DNA from: Castanea sativa
Lineage: Eukaryota > Streptophyta > Magnoliopsida > Fagales > Fagaceae
Assembly (NCBI RefSeq): GCF_040712315.1
Contig: NC_134015.1
Coordinates: forward strand, 4,500,445-4,564,444
DNA length: 64,000 bases
Direction: 5' to 3'
Shown here: positions 1 through 13,273 of the stretch, piece by piece
Layout of the letters: every line of letters begins with the position of its first letter
Position numbering within the stretch: the first letter of the stretch is position 1
Translations under genes and position numbers: made by a program
Notes under the pieces: generated by a model
The model's database searches: none
What the model saw: only the letters and a program-made list of their open reading frames with translations
What the model was told of the DNA's origin: nothing

Positions 1-1246
1 TTATTCATGCTTTGTGGGTGTGCATGCATCTATTTTTTTAATACTCAAATTAAAGTAGTTTCGTACCTTCCTTTGAGATTATGTATGTTTGTAGGCTATG
101 TATTGCTACTTAGAAGCAAGTCGCGATTAGTCAGGCAGTCAGCTTACCCTTATTCCATCCTCCAAGGAAGTGTCAATGAGCATGGCGCTTGACTATTGTG
201 GCCCTTAGAGGGTGATTTGGGGTCTTCTCGTACCTCATTCTCTACGTGGATTATATATATATATATGTATGTATGTATGTTTTTTTTTTTTTTTTGGCTC
301 ACCATTTAGTGGTTGCCTCCCCTGTATAGTATGCAAGGCCATCACGCTGGCGTTTTTTTTTTTTTTCATATTAAATTTATGTGCATTGTAGCTCATGCCA
401 TCTTGCCATTTTCTAGGGGGATGGTTTCGTTTTTCTATGTTTAAATAGTACACGTACCATCCTTACCTATGGCGGGTTGTGGGACCATTTGTATCCTCAC
501 ACTCAGTATCAGTAGCTTTATTGGAGCAACAATCAGCCATTGCTTAATATGTGTTAATTTATAGCGTTTGCCGCTAGCTTTTGATTCATAAACCCACTTG
601 CTGTTTTACAAGGTTTCAAGTATAAACATGCGTCATCGCCCTTCCCCCCCCCCCCCCCTTTTTTTTTCTTGGTTGGTCCCCTTACTATTTTGTAAGGTGT
701 ACCTTTAAGCGAATGTCAACCTCCCTCTTGCGAATGAGGATTTAGCCGTGTCATCACTTCATTGACTTCCTTACCATTTTGTAAGGCTTGTCGTTGAAGT
801 GGTATCCACCTGGCTTCCCATACCTTCTTAAGAGCATAGCAGTCTCGCATGTAGGGGTTTTGCCTTAATCGCGTTTTCATGAGCTCCCTTACTAATTCGT
901 AAGGTTTGTTGCTTGAACAAAGTGATTCATGTTCTTTTGAAACATGTGCGCTTACATGTGTGTGTGTGTGTGTGTATACCAGAAAAAGGGAAAAAGCGAA
1001 AAGAGAATGTGATGATGCCATTTTTTTTTAGAAGAAAAGTGGGCATTCTCATTGATTCGTTACACTCACACATCATGTTTTTCACAAGAAAATGCAAGGA
1101 AATAGACTAAAATGCAAATCACATGGCGGATGACGCCCAACCTCAAAAGTGAGCTGGTATTTTTTGCCTTAGAGGAAGTAAAATAAAATAAAAAAGCAAC
1201 GCACGATACCTATGTTTCCAACACAGACCAGCACTTGTTGACTTCA
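1..1246 (-). other. 3' noncoding region of gypsy-1, with short hairpin repeats
   Basis: This follows the integrase stop in the element's orientation. No LTR equivalent to 15369-16356 was found here. Three copies of an imperfect 16-bp palindrome (CTTACTATTTTGTAAG and variants) occur at 681-696, 770-785 and 888-903, spaced 89 and 118 bp. There are also poly-T and poly-C runs and a TG repeat near 957-974. Short open frames here look non-coding. Confidence 0.6.
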
Positions 1247-2465
1247 TTAAGCATGATAAAGCTTGAGCCACTTGCCATTGATAGGATCCGTTGTGGCAAA
1301 CTTGTCCATGCTATAAAGGCGATTATACTCGCTTCCATGAGCCTCCTTCACAACATATGGGCCTTCCCAATTTGGCGCAAACTTGGAAGGGGCCACTACG
1401 TTCTTCTTACATAATTTGCTACCCTAAGAACAAGTTGGCCTTCCACAACGATCTGTTCACACACATTCTGCTCATACATGCTACTCATTCGCTGCCGATA
1501 TCGTCATATCCTCTCATGTGCGATGTCGCGCGTTTCATCCATTGTTTCCAAGTCCACCATCCGTGCCTCAGTGCACATGTTTGCATATGTTTGAAGCTCT
1601 TGGCCCTGCAACGTGCGAGCTGTTGACACCACCAACTCTACTGGTGAGATGGTTTTGGTGCCATATACCAAAGAAAATGGCGAAAAGCCAGTAGCCGTTT
1701 TGGTAGAGCTTCTATAGGCCCAAAGTGTGTCAAGAAGATGCGTATTCCAACCTCCAGCATAATCAAACACCATCTTACTAAGAATTCCCAATAAGACCCT
1801 ATTGATTGCCTCTGCTTGTCCATTCCCTTGAGGCTAGTAAGGGGTCAACCTTCAATGCTTGATTTTGTAATACTCGGTGATTGGTCAAACATATTTGTTT
1901 ACGAACGGAGTACCATTGTCGCTCACAATCTTGTACGGAAACGGCAAAGGATGTGCTCTTTGATGAAATTGGCCACAGCCGGCCCTGTTGCTCTCTTGAG
2001 CAGAATAGTTTCCACCCACTTCGTAAAATACTCAATGGCGACAAGGATCCAAATGTAGCCATTCAATGGTGGATGGATGGGGCCAATAAGATCAAGCCCC
2101 TAGGTGTGAAAAGCCCATGGTGTGCTCATGTCTTGCAAACTCATGGGATGGGTATGGATGAGGTTTGCATGCATTTGACAAGTGTGGCAGCATTTAACAA
2201 ACTCAATGGTGTCCCTCTTCATCAAAGGCCAATAATACCCCGTAGATAAGAGTCGTTCGTGAAGTTTCTTTCCCCCTTGATGCTCTCCACACTCTCCACC
2301 TTGTACTTCTCTCATTACGGCTTGCGATTCTGCGAGGCCCAAACATCTCAGCAGCTCACCATTGTATCCTTTACGAAACAAAATTCCCTCTTCAATAAAA
2401 CAACGCCTGGCTAGCTTCTTGAGGTAATAAGCCTCCTTCCAGTCAGTAGGTAGGACTCCTTCCAT
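1247..2465 (-). pseudogene. gypsy-1 integrase, disrupted
   Basis: Integrase joins retroelement cDNA to host DNA. On the minus strand the HHCC zinc-binding region is visible near 2200-2290 (CCHTCQMHANLIH), then the core with FTKWVE-like sequence near 1980-2040. Later comes LDTLWAYRSSTKTATGFSP near 1680-1750, and a C-terminal part reading NWEGPYVV and GYNRLYSMD ends at a TAA at 1247-1249. At least two frame changes and internal stops separate these pieces. The catalytic triad was not fully traced. Usual integrase length is about 400 residues, which the span fits once breaks are allowed. Confidence 0.85.
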
Positions 2466-2604
2466 GATGCATTCCAGAAATGGTGTTCTCTAATCAGCCG
2501 TTTGGAAGATAGCATATGATACTGCCTTATTGAACACATGTTGGGCAATGGCTTTGCACCTCACTTGCTTAGGTCTTCATATCAAGCCAAAAATAACCCA
2601 AGCG

Positions 2605-3455
2605 TTAGAGGCGTCGATAGAGGAGGATTTCGTTCTCGGCGTAGCAGGTCCTCTCATGGACTTCGCTTAACCTCTTCGCTGCTTGTTCTAAATTTACACA
2701 CCTTACTAACATTCCTCTAGGTAACCTCCGATAAAGCTTGCCAGCAACAAGCGTATAGTCTCGGAGCTGTTTGGCATCAATTTCTATTCCCCGTTCCAAT
2801 AAGGCATCTCTCAAAGGTGCTTGCCAATCTTCAACTCTAGTGGTCCTATTTTTAAACTCCTCTTGCAAGAGTAGTGTAATGGGAAGGCTTCTTTTGAGGA
2901 TGGTAACTTTGATACTTTCCCCTTCAAACATGATTTTAGGCCTAAGCATGACTAAGGCATCGGCATGGCGGTTGTTCGATCTTTGCGTGTGCTCTATGGT
3001 CAGTTCGTTAAAGTGATCCTCCAACCTCTGAGCATTGCTCGATACCGGGCTAGCGAGGGTTCTTTAAGAGAGAAATCACCCTTTGCTTGACTCACCACAA
3101 GATTCGAGTCTCCCCGCATCTTGAGCCTCTTGATTCCCATTTCTCGTTCTATAGCTAGGCCGGTAAGATATGCTTCGTATTGTGCTACATTATTAGAGCA
3201 AAGAAAGTCTAACTTGAAAGACATGGATATGGCCTCGTTTTCCCCATTAGCTAGGACAATACCAGCTCCTTCGCTAGTGGAAATGGAAGATCCGTCAAAT
3301 GTCATCAACCACAGACATTTATTCTCCTCTAGGCATGCCACCTCTGTGACTTCTCTAGGCATTTCATCCGTGATTTGTGAGATGTATTCTCCGGGGAATT
3401 GGGCTAGAAGCTTTGCTATTGCCCGACCCTTAACTGCCCTTGGCATGACAAACAC
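2605..3455 (-). pseudogene. gypsy-1 RNase H and linker to integrase, disrupted
   Basis: RNase H removes the RNA strand during reverse transcription. Minus-strand translation near 3090-3330 shows LMTFDGSS, then GAGIVLANGENE, NNVAQYEAYLTGL and MRGDSNLVVSQAKGDF. These are the D, E and D positions of the plant gypsy RNase H. After a frame break (about 3000-3024) the linker continues with RSNNRHADAL and DYTLVAGKLYRR, the usual start of the RNase H-integrase linker. No intact ORF spans it. Confidence 0.85.
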
Positions 3456-3485
3456 TATATTATATTCGGAGAGTTGGAGTAACCA

Positions 3486-5001
3486 TTATGCTAGCCTGCC
3501 CAAGAGAACGGGCCTTTGCAAGAGCGTCCTTATCGGATTGGACTTCGTCATTAAGTGGACTGCGTGCGCTAAGAGATAATGTCGTAGTTTTTGCGCTGCA
3601 TATATTAGCGATACACAAGTGTGTTCAAATCTTAGGTAACGTGTTTCTGCATCTCTAAGGGCTCTACTCACGTAGTATATGGTCTGCTCAGTACCATCTT
3701 CACCTTCTTGCGCGATTAGAGCCTTAACAGCCTCGTCATTTGAGGCAAGATAAAGTCATAGTGGCACGCCTGGTGTTGGTGACCTAACAGTAGGTAAGCC
3801 GGTCATTGTCTCTTGCAATTTGTGAAAAGCCAACTGGTGCTCATTGCTTCATTGAAACTTCACGCCTTTCTTCAATAATGGGGTGTATGGGGCGATTGCT
3901 GCCACTAACCCTGGTATGAATCTCTGAATGTAAGAGAGCTTTCCTATGAAGGACTTCAACTATTTAACTGATGTTGGGGGTTTCATTGTGACTATGGCTT
4001 TCACTTTCAATGGGTCCACATCGATTCCCTTTTGATGAACAAGGAATTCTAGAAATTTTCTAGTTGTCACCCCAAATGCACACTTCAAAGGATTCATGCA
4101 CAGCTTGTTACAACGACATCTCTCAAAGACTTTCCTGAGGGTTCTCGTATGAATCTCTCTAGTTTTAGATTTTACGACTATATCGTTGACAAAGTCCTCA
4201 AGTTCTCGATGCATCATGTCGTAGAAGATAGCAGTCATAGCTCTTTGATACGTGGCACCTGCATTCTTAAGCCCGAATGACATCACAATGTAGTAGAAAT
4301 TTTCTATAAGAGTACGGAATGCGATCTTCGCTGCGTCTCTTGGTGCCATTTTGATTTGATTGTAGCCGCTAAAACCATCAATAAAGAAGAACATCTTATG
4401 ATCCACGGCTGAGTCAATTAGCAGGTCCATATTAGGGAAAGGAAACTTGTCCTTTGGACAAGACCTTGTTCAGGTCTCGAAAGTCGACACAACATCTTAT
4501 CTTTCCATTCTTTTTCTTCATGCGAACTATGTTTGAGAGCCACTGTGGGTGTTCAATAGGCTTGATAAACTTTGCTGCTAACAACTTCTTAACCTCTTGA
4601 ACAATTTGAGCTTCGACGTCGAGATGGAAAATCCTCCTTGGCTGCACCACTAGTTTAGCCCCAGGTTCAATATTAAGAGCATGAGCCACCATTCTAGGAT
4701 CTATACTCGGCATTTCTTCATACTGCCATGCGAACATATCGCAACACTCTTTAAGCAAAGACACTAATTCCTTTTTCTCTGGTGACATGAGCAAGGGATT
4801 GATGGAGATAGGTAGCTCCATGTTATGATCATCACCCAAATTGACTATTTCAGGTTCCTCTTTGATCGGCAATAGCTTAGGCGGGGTCAACACTTCTTGC
4901 AATATCGCTTTTTTTTTTAGTTGGATCAATGTTTCTTCTAACAGGCAGCAGGAGGTAGGACGACCCCCTCTATCAATCTGGGGCCCTCTCACTTGGCACA
5001 T
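3486..5001 (-). pseudogene. gypsy-1 reverse transcriptase, disrupted
   Basis: The N-terminal part (4432-5001) includes VQPRRIFHLDVEAQIVQEV, FIKPIEHPQWLSNIV and KIRCCVDFRDLNK. The palm (3960-4430) includes FIDGFSGYNQIKM, AFRTLIENFYYIVMSFGLKN and AGATYQRAM. The catalytic YVDD box reads FVND at about 4198-4209, so the first of the two neighbouring aspartates is Asn. A frame break separates the two ORFs at about 4431. The C-terminal connection to RNase H (3486-3671) reads RYLRFEHTCVSLIYAAQKLRHYL. The element cannot make an active enzyme. Confidence 0.9.
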
Positions 5002-5016
5002 TCAGGCCCCGTGCCT

Positions 5017-5911
5017 TCATAAATGATAACCAATGCGCCCATCAGGCAGCTGAATCTTCTCACATCTTGGAGCATCATGGGTCGTCTCCTTTCGCTCTTT
5101 GCGCTTCTTCCTTCTTTCAAGGAGAGCTCGCAAGTCCACTTCAGACCCTCCTTTAACATCCTCCCAACTAGGCAAAGGGGTGCCTAAAGGTTTCGCAATT
5201 GCATCCCCTCCACTTAGGGTCAATTGATCATAAAAGACCGCTTCTAGATAATAAGCCTCTGATTGGTTGAACGGAGTAAGATTGGCTGAGATATGAATGG
5301 GTTTTCCATTTAAGCATCCCTTTACGCATTGATGGTAGGTAGACAATATGAGCTTGTGCTTGTGTAGCCATGACCTTCCTAATAACACATGGTAAGACAC
5401 TGAAGAATTGAGCATATGGAACTTGGTGAGCCCCACGAGTGGTCCCACCTTTAGTGCTAATTGAACATGTCCAATGGTATGCTTGCATCCTCCTCTGAAT
5501 CCAGTAATCTCCATTAGCAATCCTTGTATTTTTTTTTTCGGGAAATGCCTGCTGTGACAAGAGTGCTTAATGCAATAATATTGAGGGATGAGCCGGTGTC
5601 CACGAGGGCTCTCCTCACATGAACTTCATTTATCATTGCTGGGACATATAATGGCCTCTTATGATTGGGGTATTGGACTTCCATGTCTTCTCGATGAAGG
5701 TGACTGCATTGGTTGTCTCTAGAAAGGATCGACTTGCATGAGCTTCCGCTGTAAAACAATGGGATCCGGATGAGGACGCAATGCTGACTACAGCTTCTGT
5801 CGTTGTTGTCCTAGCCTTGGGGGTTAATCCCAATTGGTTGAACAACGAACGAAACACGGGACTTCTTTGCAATGTTTTAATGGCGGCTGGAGTAAGTGTG
5901 GTGGTTATCAT
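5017..5911 (-). pseudogene. gypsy-1 aspartic protease region, disrupted
   Basis: The protease cleaves the polyprotein. The catalytic motif LVDTGSSLNIIALSTL is on the minus strand at about 5570-5617, followed after a frame break by ITGFRGG, VGPLVGLTKFHML and YHVLLGRSWLH (5380-5520). The last of these is the ILGR-type flap/helix signature of retropepsins. An upstream part (5633-5911) is the gag-protease linker. Frame changes at about 5515 and 5640 break it. Confidence 0.85.
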
Positions 5912-6058
5912 GGGATCCTCTTCTTCGTCATCAGCATGTATGACTACAACGACTATCCCCTTCCCCCTGTCATGCTAAGGCAAAGGATTTCTTTGTACAC
6001 CTTGAGTGCCACAGCCTACCTCGAGGGTACCATCTGCCAATTTCTCATGAAACAACCT

Positions 6059-6501
6059 TCATATGAAGGGACATTCCACACTTGGGTGATGAACATATTT
6101 GTGATAGGGACAGAAACGTGAATGTTTCTTGTCTTCCTCGGTTGGCTCTCTATCAATCTTGTATAGTTTTACCACTCCGTCTGTGATCCACCAGTCAAGG
6201 ATGACACTCAATTCCTCTGATGTGCAAGATATGGGCGGATATTCTTCGACTGCCTTACTTTTCTCGCGCTTCTTCTTGCTAGCAGGCTCATTGGTAGCCA
6301 CCAAGAGTGCTTGGGGAGCATTCCTCTTATCAGTCTTTGACCGCTCACTTGTTTTCCAAGCTCTCCCGTTTGTCTTCCAAGATGCCGCGATTTTGCGGGC
6401 CTTATGGAGTAGCGGAGCAAATTGCTTGATCTCCAAATTCTTAAGGTGAAATTTGTACTCAGAAAACATATTATCAATGCAAATTTCCACCAACTCATGC
6501 T
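6059..6501 (-). pseudogene. gypsy-1 gag, C-terminal half
   Basis: This half contains KFHLKNLEIKQFAPLLHKAR and a zinc-knuckle-like CPYHKYVHHPSVEC near the end. It joins the N-terminal half at 14504-15321 if copia-1 and one copy of its CCTCG target duplication are removed. That makes the two halves one gag interrupted by an insertion rather than two genes. Copia-1 begins at 6507. Confidence 0.8.
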
Positions 6502-6506
6502 CCTCG
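6502..6506. repeat. Target-site duplication CCTCG, left of copia-1
   Basis: Five bases immediately before the TG of the copia-1 left LTR. They are repeated exactly at 14499-14503. Confidence 0.9.
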
Positions 6507-8019
6507 TGTTAGGGTTTATACCCTAAAATCCAATTTATTGGCATGTCATAAATAATTTAATTGTTTAATTATGTGAGACTATCTATAAACGAACTAATGG
6601 GATATTATCATAGTCCATGAGATGCATTGTATGTGATTTATGTGATTTAGTCACAGAAGATATAAATCACAAGTTCCTTGTAAACTTAAAATGTAGTTCG
6701 TAGTCGGTGATGAAATTGGGCGTTTCATCTGCGAAGACTATAACATATCAACTAAGATGATTTGTCTTAATCATGGAAGTGAAGACTTCTAGTTGGTATG
6801 TTGATATGTTTTAAGAGTTAAGACATATTGAACTGGACCGCTATGAGATTTATTATTCTCATAACGACTGTCAAATGAAAAATAAATCTCATGACTTCTA
6901 TTAACATCAACTCTAAATCCTACGAGAATAATGGATCTGATCATGAAATGTAGATTGCTTTGATATATCAAGAGTGAGATCTATTAGTTACGATAAAAAA
7001 CTCAATATGTTGGGCAGCCGTATTTAGTGTTGATAAAACATATATTTTCAAGACGGAATTCATAATCTTTTAACAGAAATATAAAATATTCCCTTGAGAT
7101 AAATTTAATGGGTTTAATTATTCAAAGTGTTGGGCCCAACCACTTTAGTAAGGAGTTACTAAAGTATATATTTATGAAATTGAATTTCATAAATATATGA
7201 TGAATAACATAAAGGATTAAACAGGGTACTCAATGATTAAGATGTAGTAATCTTTAAAGTGGCAGTCTATATTCATGACTTTGTATTACTACGAATATTT
7301 TAATGAAGGGGTTGCATAATGAAATTGAATTTCATAAATATATGATGAATAACATAAAGGATTAAACCGGGTACTCAAGGATTAAGATGTAGTAATCTTC
7401 AAAGTGGCAGTCTATATTCATGACTTTGTATTATTACGAATATTTTAATGAAGGGGTTGCATGCATAATAAAGTCTTGGGATATAATTTATTAATAAGGC
7501 TTAGAGTGCAATTATATTTATATAGTGGTATTAAATATAGTTAATGGTAACTTTGGACTTGTCAAGAGTTGACGGAAAAGCCCAAGGCCCATTAGAGCTA
7601 GTGTCTTATTGGTCTCTTTTGGTCCCACTCCAAGCCACACACTAAAGCCGAATTGGAAAAGCCCAATAGGCTAATTCAATTAGATAATCAGTTAGTTATA
7701 AAGGGAGAAACATACAGAATTTTTATAAGTGATAGAAGAAATGGTGTGTATGTAAGAGTGAGACACACTTTCATTCTCTCTTTGAAAACTGATTGAGAGA
7801 CCACACATCTTGGGCATAAAGTGAAATTAGAGTAAAGATTAAAAGTATTCTCGAGTACTTCAATCTTTGGTTTTGAATTTCACCACACCAAGGTACGCTA
7901 TCTTGTTCTTAAATTCTAAAATTTACATAGTGCACGTTATCAATTATGAATGAAATAGATCATTGTTTGTTGCTTTTGCTATATGTTTTGTATGAGATAC
8001 AAAACCAGTTTTTCCTTCA
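6507..8019 (+). repeat. copia-1 5' LTR (1513 bp)
   Basis: It aligns end to end with 13289-14498. It is 303 bp longer, explained by two events: 158 bp here (about 6592-6749) missing from the 3' LTR, bounded by AACTAA at both ends, and a 145-bp tandem duplication here (7174-7318 and 7319-7463) that is single-copy in the 3' LTR. 158+145 equals 303 exactly. Confidence 0.9.
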
Positions 8020-8021
8020 AT

Positions 8022-8037
8022 TGGTATCAGAGCCAGG
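8022..8037 (+). promoter_or_regulatory. copia-1 primer-binding site (tRNA-Met type)
   Basis: TGGTATCAGAGCCAGG starts 2 bp after the LTR end. TGGTATCAGAGC is the standard initiator-tRNA-Met complement in plant copia elements. Confidence 0.9.
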
Positions 8038-11000
8038 TTTTCATATCATGCTTGTATAGCGTGTGATTGGATTTTAGAACTTTAGAAAACTGTTATCTTT
8101 GTGTTTTCAAATTGCATAAAGATATTGTTTCATAAACCTTGTGTGCATTGATCAACATATGCGATATATTGTTTTTGCATTACACCAAGAGTGCACAAAT
8201 AGAATGGAAATCTTAGTTTGTAATATATATATTGCAAGTGGGATTGAATGGAAATTTATTGTGCTGTGTCTTATGGATTCCAAGGATATAGTTATTGAAT
8301 TTCAATAACTATATTCTCTTATATGCAAATAGAATTCTTTATATGCGGATTCTTTCAATAACTGTCATGTGGATTCAGTTATTGTACCACTTGGAAGTCA
8401 TTGCATGGTTTGATTGCATTGCATGGCTTGGACTTCATAACATGGCTTGGTCTATATTTTCACAGCTTGGACTATTGTTGCACGACTTTGTTATTCAAGG
8501 ATTGGCTTGCATGTGTTATGGCCAACTTGCATGATATATAAAGGATTCAATTAGCATGCTTTGGTTTATATGGATTGCATGGCTTAATTATGTTGCATGT
8601 ATCATCCGTATATAAGATTACATATAATAATAATAATATATAATGTAATAATTATATATTACATATATTAATTTGTATATTATATTATATATAATATAAT
8701 ATGGATTTTTATATGTAATAAGGATTTTTATTACATTATATATATTTATATATGCTATTGCTAGTTTAATGAAATTTATTCTTAATGAGATTAGGATTAT
8801 GTTTTCATGGGTTTCTAGCATATTAGGGTTCTTGATAATAATCTTGAAAACCTTAATGTTTGATCTGTGAATCTTCATTGATAAAATTAAAAGTGTTTTT
8901 TGATGAAAGAACAATGAAGATGTCAAAAACGGTTACTTGAAAATTCTGAAAAAATCAATTTTGTGTCTTTCGATCGATCGAGTAATAGGTTCAACCGATT
9001 GAGGTATTGAATTTTGAATTTTCGCTTGTTTTTGACTAAGTGTTAAAACTTTAATGAAAGCAAGACTATGTGATTAATTTTATAGTCCTTAAAAGTTAAG
9101 GATATTTATTAATCATTATCTAACTAAAAGACCTAATGAGATCAAAGATGTTAGTTAAATAGAACTCTTAGTCCTAAATTGTTTTATGATTAAAAGTCCT
9201 TAATTTATTTTAATTAGAGGGTTTTAATGAGATTAAAATTTTAATTAGAAGATATATAGTTTCTAATGAGATTAGAATATTTTATTTAGTAAATTAAGGA
9301 TAGAGTTCTATATCACTAATTTTTGATTCATTTGTCTTTAAAGAATCCTAAATAATTTAGGACTTCCATTTTAGTTGGTGATTCTAATGAGATTAGAATT
9401 TTCAACAAGTGCAAGGTTATTAGTTGTGAGAGATCACAATTATTTAAGAAAAACCCAAATAACGAGTGAGAGTGTTGAAATGACCCTTTTGTTAAGTTTA
9501 TTGTAATGTGAATAAATACCTTATCTTGACTTCGAGTCTTGCATTCCATGCGGAGGGTATTTGCTTTACGAATTACAAGGTTAAACTTCTTTGTGATTGC
9601 GCGAATGTTCGTTATGCTAAAGTGACGTGACTTAGTCACATCACATCGAATTTAAACAATTAAACACATTTGATGTGTAGGGTTAAAATTGTGATTAGAT
9701 CACAAGGATTTCATGACAATCCACTTGTTTTAAAATTTCTAGTGGGAGAGCGATACAAGGGTTGGATCTCACGGTCTCCATTGTTGGTTCATAGTAGTGT
9801 GAAATATATACTTTGTCTTTACTTCCAGCTTAGCATTCCATGCAGAGAGTATTTATTTCATGGTACTACAGGATTGAATTTCTTGGTTTATAGTAGTTTG
9901 ATCAAACACCTTGTCTTAGCCTTGAGCTTTGCATTCCATGCGAAGGGTGTTTTGTATCATGACACTACACAATAAGCATGTTAAAGGGATGAAATGTGGC
10001 TACACATGATTCTAGACAATGGTATACACTAAACTAAGTTTGGTAATGTCCTCCATGCTGAGTTCTTACTATTATTACTTAGAGGCTAAATGAAAAACAG
10101 CAAATTATTTTTGTTTGATAAGAGTTACCATGATAGCATTAATAATGAGAATATTTCTAGCTTGATCATAGTGGTTGGTATTCACTCTATGCTGAGGAAT
10201 ATTAATTGCGGGATTAGGTTGTCGTTGCACCTAGTATAATATGTTTTTTTTTTTGGTTCCATACTATATGGTTGTGGATGCAAAATGTAATGTCCCTGTA
10301 ATTATGTTCATAGTCTCAAAATAAAGTTCTCATAATTTTTCCTCTATCTACTATTTTTATTGAATCACATTAACTAAGAAATGATTTTGGACATGGTGCT
10401 TAAAGGAGCTGAAGTACATATTTATGTTTCGATTCAGTATTGTCATGATTTCCTACGCATGATGCATTAATGGAAGATAGCCTATGATATGATCATAGTC
10501 TCCATTGAAATGCTAATATATTACATTGGCTTCTCTTTCAATTGTGCTACTGCATGAGATGCAAGAGTTAGTACTAGACTTAGACTTAATATTAAGTCTA
10601 AATGAGATGTTTTGGTATGAAATATCGTGCTACTAGATGATATTCAAGATAAATCATATTGAATGCTAAGGATAGCTTAAGGAGTTCCAATTATATCATT
10701 TTATGAAAATAGTTTATTTAAATAAATTGAATTGGAATTCTTGGATGTAGAGATTAAATGTTAATCTCATATAGATATGATCCACAAGTCATTGTTAGAA
10801 TCATTTGATCAATTCAGATTGTTTTGAAAATAAATTATTTATTATTTTATCTGAATTGATGACTGAATTCTACGCAAAGGAAGACATCCTTAAAGCTAAG
10901 GCTAGGATCAATATGATTTAATTCAAATTCTTAGCCTAGACCGAAAGGAAAAGGTGGTAAGAAGAGGAATTAAAATACCAAACTATTGAGCAAGCTAGTT

Positions 11001-11548
11001 GCACTAGTAGCCAAAAGGGAATTAGACTTAAAACTATGACCAAAAGGAAAGTGTTTATGTTTTGGTAAAGCTAAGCTTTGTCCATGATTGTTTTCTAGAT
11101 GGAGATTTACATGTTTTACTTTTCAAAGAGAAAATTTTCGTCCTTTGGTATTGTATGTTTGACACTTATGTCTAGATCTTATTAATCTAAATGGTATTCA
11201 AGATTGGTGAAAGATGGACTTTTAGAACCATTATTTGTTAAATTCTCAATCTATGAATTCTATTTTAGAGGATAATATGATCTAGGGTTCCTTTATTGTA
11301 AAGGAATATAGTTTCAATGACTTCTTTAAGTTAGTGCATACATGAAGGAGGAATAAGACTCTTTTAGAAATAGTAAAGTATATGATTAGTATTTCCATTT
11401 GCTTATTTCTTTTGGAGTTATAATCTATGCATTACTATACATTTTCTAAAATTGATTTCAAAAGTTTGTTCCTAGGACATTTGTCAAATTGTGGATTGGG
11501 TGAAAACCTAGTATATGATACTTCCACTTTTGGGAATATCCAGCACTT
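8038..11548 (+). other. copia-1 internal region without readable gag
   Basis: About 3.5 kb of AT-rich sequence where gag and early pol would be expected. No ORF recognisable as gag was found. Near 9535-9960 a motif of the form TTNGCATTCCATGCNGAGNGT appears three times (about 9538, 9831 and 9929), each preceded by an ACCTTGTCTT-like string. This suggests old internal duplication. TAATGAGATTA recurs several times at 9137-9390. Confidence 0.6.
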
Positions 11549-13060
11549 GTGCTAGAAAAGAAGTCTAACAAATTGAAATCAAAAGGTAGAAAAATGTGTG
11601 TTTATATTGGGTATCCAAAAGGAATTTCAAAAGGTTATTTTGGTAGTCATGAAGATGACAAGATGTTTGTAAAGTACAATTACAAAGTTCTTGATGATGA
11701 CCATATGAATAATCTTAAAGCTATACATAGAATTGTTCTAGAAGAAATATGTCAAAATTTGTTGAAAGATAACTATAAAATACATTTAGAAATGAGATGG
11801 TTGTATTAGATACACCACAAGGAATTATTCTAGATATATAGCTAATACACCGGTATAATATCGTAGTGGGAGGATTACCAAATAAATTCATGCTTTTGGG
11901 ATAGACTTTTGAAGTAATTCCCAAAAGGATATGAATTTGATCCTCGGTCCTACGTAGAGGCAATAGATGATATGAATATGGACTATTGGATCAAAGTTAT
12001 GTAAATAGATTTAGATTCTATTTAAAGTCTAGAACTTGTAAAGGAGCCTAATGGCATTAAGCCTATTGTTCTCAAATAGGTCTACAAGAAAAAAATGAGA
12101 TTAATAGATTTGAAGGTGCAAACTTTCAAAATCTAGACTAGTGGTGAAAAGATTTATTCAGAAAGAAATTGTTCGATTACGAAAAGATTTTTTTCACCAA
12201 TAGTCAAGTTTGACTCTATCTAGATTCTCTTATCCATTATATTTCATTTGGATGAAATATGACAATGGATATCAAGAAAATTTCTTTTAGTAGCAATCTT
12301 GAGGAAGACATCTATGATGTAACTAGACTTGTACATAGCAAAGAAACGGTAGTATTTAGATTGCAAGTTGCTTAAATTTTATTTAAGGATTAAAGCAAGC
12401 ATCTAAATCATAAAATATCATCTTTGATCATGAAATCAAATTGTTTGATTTTGATCAAGTATTAAAAGGCCTTATGTGTGTAAAAGCTATATAGAATAAT
12501 AAATTTTTTTAATATATATTGATGACATTATAATCATTTAGAATGATATAGAGTTATTGTCATCAATAGAGTTTTTGTTTTCTAATCCCGATTGATATAA
12601 AGTACTTTGAAAAGACTAGTTATCCTAAGAATTTAACTTTGTTAAAATTCAGAATTTAGGATGTTTAGTCTATCTCAAACTGCTTAAATAGACTAGATTC
12701 TAGCCAAGTATAGCATGTAAAACTTCAAGAAAGGATATTTTCCTTTTAAGTTTGAAGTTCCTTTATATAGGACTGTGGTCCTAAGACATATAAAAGGAAG
12801 AGCATATTAAGACGGTTTCTAATACTATACTATTAGAAAGTCTTTATGCTATGCTAACTATTAGGCTAAATATCTATTTTGCAGTGGACATGGTAAGCAA
12901 ATATCATTTGAATCAAAGCTCACTTAATTTAGTGGGAGTAAAGCATATACTCAAACATCTTAGGAGAATGAGGGATTATCTGCTTGTCCACAAAAGTGAG
13001 GTTTTGATAGTTACTGGATGTACAAATACTGACTTGTAGTTTGATTGTGATTCATGAAGT
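11549..13060 (+). pseudogene. copia-1 pol remnant (integrase end, RT, RNase H)
   Basis: At 11549-11640 KKSNKLKSKGRKMCVYIGYP and KGYFG match the copia post-integrase segment. Near 12050-12100 GIKPI...VYKKK is the RT start. MDIKKISFSSNLEEDIYDV near 12259-12315 corresponds to the copia motif with LEE, and IYIDDIII near 12510-12535 is the YVDD box. At 12851-13039 CFAVDMVSKY-like and VKHILKHLRRMRDYLLV sequences are RNase H. Stops and frameshifts occur throughout, so none of it is translatable as a unit. Confidence 0.85.
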
Positions 13061-13273
13061 TGGACTTCAAGATATGTGTGCATCCTAGGTGGTGAAGATA
13101 CACATTAAATGTAAGTATTATCTCATTAGAGAGATATGAGTACTTAAGTAGTAGTATAAAACATAATTTATGCAATAAATCTGATTAAAACTTGTTTCCA
13201 AACCTTTCCTTAGAGTGATTATGAATTACTCTAAAGGGAGATAAGTGTCGGATATATGATAAATTGTTTTTTA

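Noticed and set aside
1291..3579. Plus-strand ORFs of 80-152 codons over gypsy-1 pol
   Set aside because: They are antisense to integrase and RNase H domains that match on the minus strand.
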